Assembly: GCA_016180375.1 (NCBI GenBank)
Contig: JACPBJ010000090.1
Span: forward strand, 1 to 9,219
DNA from: Nitrososphaerota archaeon
GTDB taxonomy: Archaea; Thermoproteota; Nitrososphaeria; Nitrososphaerales; UBA57
Reading direction: 5' to 3'
DNA: 9,219 bases
This document shows, in pieces, positions 5,945-9,219 of the stretch (within the stretch, counting starts at the first letter, position 1; every line of letters starts with the position of its first letter). The position numbers and the translations under genes are program-made. Under the pieces are notes generated by a model, which worked only from the letters and a program-made list of their open reading frames with translations, searched no databases and was not told the origin of the DNA.

Positions 5945-6709
5945 TTACTTCTTGTCTTCATTCACAACTTTGTAGTCCGCGTCGACGACTTTTTCGCCTT
6001 CTTTCCCAGTTTCCTGAGTTTGTTGTGCCTGCGAGGCTTGCTGAGCCTGTGCCTGCTGGTAAGCTGCTGTTCCGATTTCTTGGAGCACTTTGGCTACCTG
6101 CTCACTCTTCTGCTTTATGGCGTCAATATCTTTACCTGCCAAAACCTGTCTTAATTCTGCAAGTTGTTTATCGAGTCTTTCCTCCTGATCTTTGGTAATC
6201 TTACCCTTTAGATCGGACTTCGTCTTTTCCGCAGTGTATAGCAGCGAGTCGGCATTGTTCCTTACCTCCGCTTCTTCCTTCTTCTTTCTATCCTGCTCTG
6301 CAAACTGCTCAGCCTCGCGTACCATGCGCTCCTTTTCATCTTTCGACAGCTTTGTTGCTGCGGTAATCACGATCTTGTTCTCTTTCCCTGTAGCAAGATC
6401 TTTTGCTGCGACGTTTAGCATTCCATTAGCATCGATATCAAAGGTAACCTCGATCTGAGGAACGCCTCTTGGTGCTGGAGGTATTCCTGTAAGGTTGAAT
6501 TGACCAAGGGAGACACAGTCTGCAGCCATCGGCCTTTCGCCCTGAACAACATGGATCGTGACAGCAGTTTGGAAATCTGCAGCGGTGCTGAATGTCTGGC
6601 TCCTCTTCGTTGGTATCGTCGTATTCCTTTCGATTATCTTCGTTGCAACGCCTCCGAGAGTCTCTACGCCCAGAGACAAGGGCGTGACATCAAGTAACAA
6701 TATGTCCAC
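5945..6709 (-). CDS. dnaK: DnaK (Hsp70) substrate-binding half, separate ORF
   Basis: 254 residues from GTG 6709, in a different frame from the ATPase half, which it overlaps by 20 nt. It opens with [19 protein letters not shown], the conserved Hsp70 interdomain linker and first strand of the substrate-binding domain. The beta-sandwich runs to about residue 118 ([51 protein letters not shown]). A charged helical lid follows (about 119-215), then a Gln/Ala-rich stretch (218-232) and the usual acidic ending [12 protein letters not shown]. Together the two ORFs are close to a normal DnaK length, so little or nothing is lost at the junction. AAGGAG at 6722-6727 lies 12 nt before the GTG and might allow re-initiation. 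It may be a true split chaperone, a frameshift mutation or a sequencing indel. Confidence 0.9.
   Translation of the reverse strand: MDILLLDVTPLSLGVETLGGVATKIIERNTTIPTKRSQTFSTAADFQTAVTIHVVQGERPMAADCVSLGQFNLTGIPPAPRGVPQIEVTFDIDANGMLNVAAKDLATGKENKIVITAATKLSKDEKERMVREAEQFAEQDRKKKEEAEVRNNADSLLYTAEKTKSDLKGKITKDQEERLDKQLAELRQVLAGKDIDAIKQKSEQVAKVLQEIGTAAYQQAQAQQASQAQQTQETGKEGEKVVDADYKVVNEDKK
6690..6709 (-). other. Frame break between the two DnaK halves
   Basis: On the coding strand, CTG GCA GGT GGA CAT reads on as [12 protein letters not shown] in the ATPase frame, while GTG GAC ATA TTG, one base later, reads VDILLLD in the substrate-binding frame. Intact DnaK proteins read continuously through this point as VLAG, one or a few residues, then [10 protein letters not shown]. 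Net loss of two bases, or of five within a GG-bounded stretch, would produce the observed state. No canonical slippery heptamer or following hairpin is evident, so programmed frameshifting is not supported by inspection. Confidence 0.85.
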
Positions 6710-7799
6710 CTGCCAGAACTGCTCCTTGAATTGCGGCGCCTACAGCAACGCACTCCATAGGATCTAGTCCTCTTTCTGCGGGCTTGCCGAAGAAGTCCTC
6801 AACCATTTTTCTCACAAGCGGCATCCTAGTCTGTCCGCCTATCAGAATTATCCTGTCAACATCTTTGGTAGTAAGCTTTGCATCGGCAAGAACTCTCCTA
6901 ATGGGCTCTTCGATCCTCTTCACAATAGGCAGTGCCAGATCCTCCAGTTTCGCTTTGGTTAGCGTATAATGAAGATGCTTTGGATTGTTAGCGTCGGCGG
7001 CTATGAACGGAAGGTCTATGTCAGTTGTGACCAAATTTGAAAGTTCTATCTTTGCTTTCTCCGCAGCTTCCTTTAGTCTGGTTAATGCGAGTTTGTCAGT
7101 AAGTTCAATCCCCGTTTGTTTTCTGAATTCCTCTTTCAATAATTGTACGATTGCGTTATCAATGTCCGCGCCTCCTGTCTGCGTGTCACCACTTGTGGCC
7201 AAGACTTGGAATACCCCTCCACCAAATTCCATGAGCGTGACATCATGGGTCCCTCCTCCAAAGCTGAAGACGCAAATCTTCATCTCCTTCTCTGCCTTGT
7301 CGAGTCCATAAGCCAAACATGCTGCCGTAGGCTCGTTGATAATTCGAACAACTTCTAGACCTGCAATTTCTCCCGCATCCTTAGTTGCCTGCCTCTGGTT
7401 GTCGTTAAAGTGAGCTGGAACTGTAATTACAGTCTTCTTTACGGGCCTGCCCAAGAAGGTCTCTGCGTCCTTCTTTATCTTCTGAAGAATTAGCGAGGAT
7501 ATTTGCTGGGGAGTATAACTTTTGAAGTAGATATTGACAGTGTAATCTGTGCCCATTTTGCGCTTGATTTCAAATATCGTTCCTTCAGGGTTGGACGCCG
7601 CTTGCCTCTTTGCCGCCTCTCCTACTATCACCTGACCATCTTTGGTAAATGCAACGACTGAGGGGAACATCTTCCCAGCCGCAGTTTGACCTTCTGCGCT
7701 CGGTATGACTACGGGCCTTCCTGCCTCCATCAAGGCAGCAGCAGAGTTCGTAGTCCCAAGGTCTATTCCAATTATCTTCTCAGTTTCTGGCTTGCTCAT
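6690..7799 (-). CDS. dnaK: DnaK (Hsp70) nucleotide-binding half, separate ORF
   Basis: 369 residues from ATG 7799, 11 bp after grpE. An alternative GTG at 7814 would overlap the grpE stop as GTGA. It is a complete Hsp70 actin-like ATPase domain: phosphate-1 [11 protein letters not shown] (Asp13), the catalytic-lysine region EIKRKMG (Lys79), [31 protein letters not shown] (Glu156), phosphate-2 [15 protein letters not shown], and adenosine motif [13 protein letters not shown], ending [14 protein letters not shown]. Four off-frame residues (HIVT) and a stop follow. The phosphate-2 loop is unusual: normal Hsp70s read D-L-GGGTFD, whereas here it is S-F-GGGTHD with Ser179 in place of the Asp that helps place Mg/K and water in Hsc70. 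Thr184 and Asp186 are kept. Alone, this half could bind ATP but has no substrate domain. Confidence 0.92.
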   Translation of the reverse strand: MSKPETEKIIGIDLGTTNSAAALMEAGRPVVIPSAEGQTAAGKMFPSVVAFTKDGQVIVGEAAKRQAASNPEGTIFEIKRKMGTDYTVNIYFKSYTPQQISSLILQKIKKDAETFLGRPVKKTVITVPAHFNDNQRQATKDAGEIAGLEVVRIINEPTAACLAYGLDKAEKEMKICVFSFGGGTHDVTLMEFGGGVFQVLATSGDTQTGGADIDNAIVQLLKEEFRKQTGIELTDKLALTRLKEAAEKAKIELSNLVTTDIDLPFIAADANNPKHLHYTLTKAKLEDLALPIVKRIEEPIRRVLADAKLTTKDVDRIILIGGQTRMPLVRKMVEDFFGKPAERGLDPMECVAVGAAIQGAVLAGGHIVT

Positions 7800-7810
7800 T
7801 TTATTTACTC

Positions 7811-8341
7811 TCACACTGTTGCTGCGGTGACCTTGACCATGCTTGGTCTTAGAACCTTACCCTTCAACATGTATCCTGGCCTGATTTCTGCAATGATCAC
7901 ACCTTCCTCATTTTCCTTTGCAGGCACTATTTCCGTTGCCTCATGAAGGTTCGGATCGAACTTCTTGCCAATGGCTTCTATTCTGGCAAGACCTTCCTTC
8001 CCCAAGATGTCAAGGAGTTTTCTAAGCGTCATTTCAACCCCTCCAACAAGGGAATCTGGCTTTCCTCCCTCCTTGGCTACCTTCAGCGCTAACTCAAATT
8101 CATCTACAACATCAAGCAAATTGGTTATCAGCCTCTCATTAACAAACTGCTTTGTTTCAGCAAGCTCTTTGTCGACCCTCTTTCTATAATTGTCAAAATC
8201 TGCCTGCAGGTATTTCATTTTGTTAAGTATTGATTCGGCTTTCTCCTGCTCTGCCTTGATCTGCATTTCCAGTTTCTTGACTTGATCCTCCAAGGGAATT
8301 TCTTGGGCCGATTCCTCTTCCTGAACTTTATCGATGCTCAA
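7811..8341 (-). CDS. grpE: GrpE nucleotide-exchange factor
   Basis: 176 residues from TTG 8341, which is preceded by AGGATGAT ending 6 nt upstream, a fair match to the archaeal ribosome site. Residues 15-65 form the long coiled-coil dimerisation helix, including the family block [19 protein letters not shown] four-helix-bundle segment follows ([17 protein letters not shown]), then [18 protein letters not shown]. The C-terminal beta-wing carries [13 protein letters not shown] and closes with the GrpE signature [16 protein letters not shown]. GrpE releases ADP from DnaK in the cytosol. It is first in the operon, has normal length and no break, in contrast to the two damaged genes after it. Confidence 0.95.
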   Translation of the reverse strand: MSIDKVQEEESAQEIPLEDQVKKLEMQIKAEQEKAESILNKMKYLQADFDNYRKRVDKELAETKQFVNERLITNLLDVVDEFELALKVAKEGGKPDSLVGGVEMTLRKLLDILGKEGLARIEAIGKKFDPNLHEATEIVPAKENEEGVIIAEIRPGYMLKGKVLRPSMVKVTAATV

Positions 8342-8361
8342 TTGCTTATCATCCTAGTTCC

Positions 8362-8383
8362 TAACTTAAGGAGAGTAACTTAA
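8362..8383. repeat. Perfect 8-bp tandem direct repeat at the grpE transcription start
   Basis: TAACTTAA occurs at 8362-8369 and again at 8376-8383, a 14-bp period with a 6-bp spacer (GGAGAG). On the grpE coding strand this reads as two copies of TTAAGTTA. The array lies between the grpE TATA box (8395-8402) and the TTG start (8341), covering the positions where transcription should begin. That position suits a repressor site, but no regulator is identified. Confidence 0.6.
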
Positions 8384-8394
8384 CAGTTGCGTCG

Positions 8395-8408
8395 TATAAA
8401 TATTTTCA
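8395..8408 (-). promoter_or_regulatory. BRE and TATA box of the grpE-dnaK-dnaJ operon
   Basis: On the minus strand the sequence reads TGAAAA (8403-8408) followed by TATTTATA (8395-8402), a purine-rich BRE plus an archaeal TATA box. Transcription 24-27 nt downstream would begin near 8370-8375, leaving a leader of about 30 nt that includes the AGGATGAT ribosome site of grpE. It is the best TATA match in the divergent region. Confidence 0.65.
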
Positions 8409-8439
8409 TGATAAGAGTTTAACACGAGTAATCTACTAC

Positions 8440-8455
8440 TAGAGTATGCACTCTA
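8440..8455. promoter_or_regulatory. 16-bp inverted repeat, candidate operator
   Basis: TAGAGT-ATGC-ACTCTA has perfect 6-bp arms around a 4-bp centre. It lies about 38 bp upstream of the grpE TATA box and about 146 bp before the divergent lrp start, outside any gene. Arms of this length suit a dimeric regulator. It is too short and has no T-run, so it is unlikely to be a terminator. Its role is inferred from position only. Confidence 0.4.
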
Positions 8456-8542
8456 TTTTGCAAAAAGCACGCCCCTGCGCAAAAATAGTCTGGGGGGGTG
8501 CAATATAAAGAAAGATGAAGAAAACAACCGGACAGAGCAAGA

Positions 8543-8550
8543 TTTAATAG
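8543..8550 (+). promoter_or_regulatory. Weak TATA-like element for lrp-tiaS
   Basis: TTTAATAG lies about 45 nt before the lrp start and would place transcription near 8570-8575, leaving a short leader with AGTGAT (8574-8579) as a ribosome site. A second candidate, CAATATAAAG at 8501-8510, lies further upstream. The choice between them cannot be made by eye. Confidence 0.35.
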
Positions 8551-8585
8551 TTAAGATCGCTCCAAAATGGCCAAGTGATTGATGC

Positions 8586-8819
8586 GTGCCAATGGCATAT
8601 GTTCTAATTAATGCTGATCTAGGGGCCGAAGAGCAGCTGATCAAGGAATTGAAGTCCATAGAAAATGTCAAGGAGGTTTATGTCGTCTATGGTGTCTACG
8701 ACATAGTTGCCAAGATTCAAGCTGATTCGATGGAGAAGGTCAAGGAAACAATAACTTGGAAGATAAGAAGGCTAGAGAAAGTTAGATCAACGCTTACAAT
8801 GATCGTTGTGGAATCGTAA
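8586..8819 (+). CDS. Stand-alone Lrp/AsnC ligand-binding (RAM) domain protein
   Basis: 77 residues from GTG 8586, chosen because AGTGAT (8574-8579) lies 6 nt upstream; ATG 8592 would give a protein two residues shorter. The sequence AYVLINADLGAEEQLIKELKS, then VKEVYVVYGVYDIVAKI, then a final strand (STLTMIVVE) is the beta-alpha-beta-beta-alpha-beta ligand domain of Lrp/AsnC regulators. The usual helix-turn-helix half is absent, and the length is complete for the single-domain family, so this is not a truncation. Such proteins form rings that bind amino acids and may modulate full-length Lrp proteins; the partner is unknown. tiaS follows after 10 bp, suggesting co-transcription. Confidence 0.88.
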   Translation: MPMAYVLINADLGAEEQLIKELKSIENVKEVYVVYGVYDIVAKIQADSMEKVKETITWKIRRLEKVRSTLTMIVVES

Positions 8820-8829
8820 AGCTCTTTCG

Positions 8830-9219
8830 ATGCAGGTTATTCATCTCGGAATAGACGACACAGATTCTGTTAGAGGTCATTGTACGACTTACCTAGCGGC
8901 GCTAATTGTCGAAGAACTTCTGAAGCAAGGAGCTAGATTCGTAGATTATCCAAACCTTATCAGGCTCAATCCCAATATTCCTTGGAAGACAAGAGGCAAT
9001 GCAGCGGTTGCACTGCGTTTTCAGACTGAAAACGCTCAAAGAGCATTTGAAACTGCAAAGAGGCTTCTGATTGAAAACTCTGATGCCAAAGAAGGGCTAT
9101 CGGATCCAGGCATTGTAATGCATGTTGGAGATGTTCCCAGTGATGTTGCTGAATTCTCAAAGCGAGCCCTATACACTGTTCTTTCAAGGCACGAAGCTGA
9201 AAAAATCATTGGAAAAAAT
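8830..9219 (+). CDS. tiaS: TiaS, tRNA(Ile2) 2-agmatinylcytidine synthetase, N-terminal part (partial)
   Basis: The first 130 codons from ATG 8830 are present, with no stop before the window ends; family members are about 420 residues. The beginning, VIHLGIDDTDSVRGHCTTYL, is the TiaS N-terminal signature (Asp9, Asp10, Asp12). YPNLIRLNPNIPWKTRGN at 40-57 is a second hallmark block of the kinase-like catalytic module. TiaS uses ATP and agmatine to convert the wobble cytidine of tRNA-Ile(CAU) to agmatidine, so that AUA is read as isoleucine; it is archaeal and normally essential. It lies 10 bp after the RAM-domain gene, with no clear ribosome site of its own. The tRNA-binding C-terminal domains lie beyond the window. 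Confidence 0.95.
   Translation, partial: MQVIHLGIDDTDSVRGHCTTYLAALIVEELLKQGARFVDYPNLIRLNPNIPWKTRGNAAVALRFQTENAQRAFETAKRLLIENSDAKEGLSDPGIVMHVGDVPSDVAEFSKRALYTVLSRHEAEKIIGKN

Noticed and set aside
5896..6198. Plus-strand frame opposite the dnaK/dnaJ junction, considered as a home for the missing J-domain
   Set aside because: Its translation has no HPD or DYYEVLG-like motif and is antisense to the DnaK lid.
6690..6730. Programmed ribosomal frameshift joining the two DnaK halves
   Set aside because: No slippery run such as X-XXY-YYZ and no obvious downstream pseudoknot; a mutation, sequencing indel or re-initiation is simpler.
8342..8585. Possible tRNA or small RNA gene in the largest non-coding stretch
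   Set aside because: No cloverleaf, T-loop or box A/B-like motif was found; a G7 run at 8492-8498 and short palindromes alone do not support an RNA gene.
8582..8611. ATG 8582 as an upstream start near lrp
   Set aside because: It is out of frame with the RAM domain and meets a stop after nine codons.
8453..8671. Minus-strand 72-codon frame across the divergent region
   Set aside because: It overlaps the lrp gene, has no recognisable domain and is composed of Ser/Phe/Leu-rich shadow sequence.
1..9219. CRISPR array, insertion sequence, integrase or attachment-site repeats
   Set aside because: No repeated spacer pattern, transposase motif or terminal inverted repeats were seen; all genes look like ordinary core genes of one lineage.

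Overview
The window reads as the chromosome of an archaeon, most likely of the Nitrososphaerota (Thaumarchaeota) or a close relative. The archaeal markers are TiaS (tRNA-Ile2 agmatidine synthetase), Nob1, aIF5A with its hypusination-site lysine, a PAC2-family proteasome assembly factor, a free-standing Lrp/AsnC ligand-binding domain, archaeal-type TATA boxes, and several TTG or GTG starts. A grpE-dnaK-dnaJ operon is present, which archaea acquired from bacteria and which Nitrososphaerota commonly keep. The genus cannot be fixed from the sequence alone. Genes are packed tightly, and the only non-coding stretch above 200 bp is the divergent region at 8342-8585.

Layout. Bases 2-3147 (+): the tail of an ADP-forming acyl-CoA synthetase, a VIT1/CCC1-type metal transporter, a PAC2-family protein, a carbamate kinase and a double-CBS protein, with gaps of about 9 to 50 bp. 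Bases 3152-4545 (-): nob1 preceded by NAD kinase, convergent with the CBS gene. Bases 4595-4993 (+): aIF5A, divergent from NAD kinase over a 49-bp spacer with one TATA element, and convergent with dnaJ through overlapping stop codons. Bases 4990-8341 (-): grpE, dnaK and dnaJ in that transcription order. Bases 8586-9219 (+): an Lrp-type RAM-domain protein followed by tiaS, which runs off the window.

The most unusual region is the Hsp70 locus. GrpE is intact, but DnaK is split into two overlapping ORFs in different frames. The break falls exactly between the nucleotide-binding domain and the interdomain linker/substrate-binding domain. DnaJ lacks about the first 63 residues, so it has no J-domain helices I-III and no HPD motif, while a coding-like remnant of the J-domain end remains in frame behind a stop codon. 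The DnaK ATPase half also has Ser where the phosphate-2 loop normally has Asp. The locus could be a domain-fragmented chaperone system, a decaying operon beside a second copy elsewhere, or a pair of sequence/assembly errors. The sequence alone cannot separate these.

Regulation. The grpE promoter has a clear BRE/TATA element, a perfect tandem repeat (two copies of an 8-mer, 14-bp period) over the expected transcription start, and a 16-bp inverted repeat further upstream. These are good candidates for operators of the heat-shock operon or of the divergent lrp-tiaS unit.
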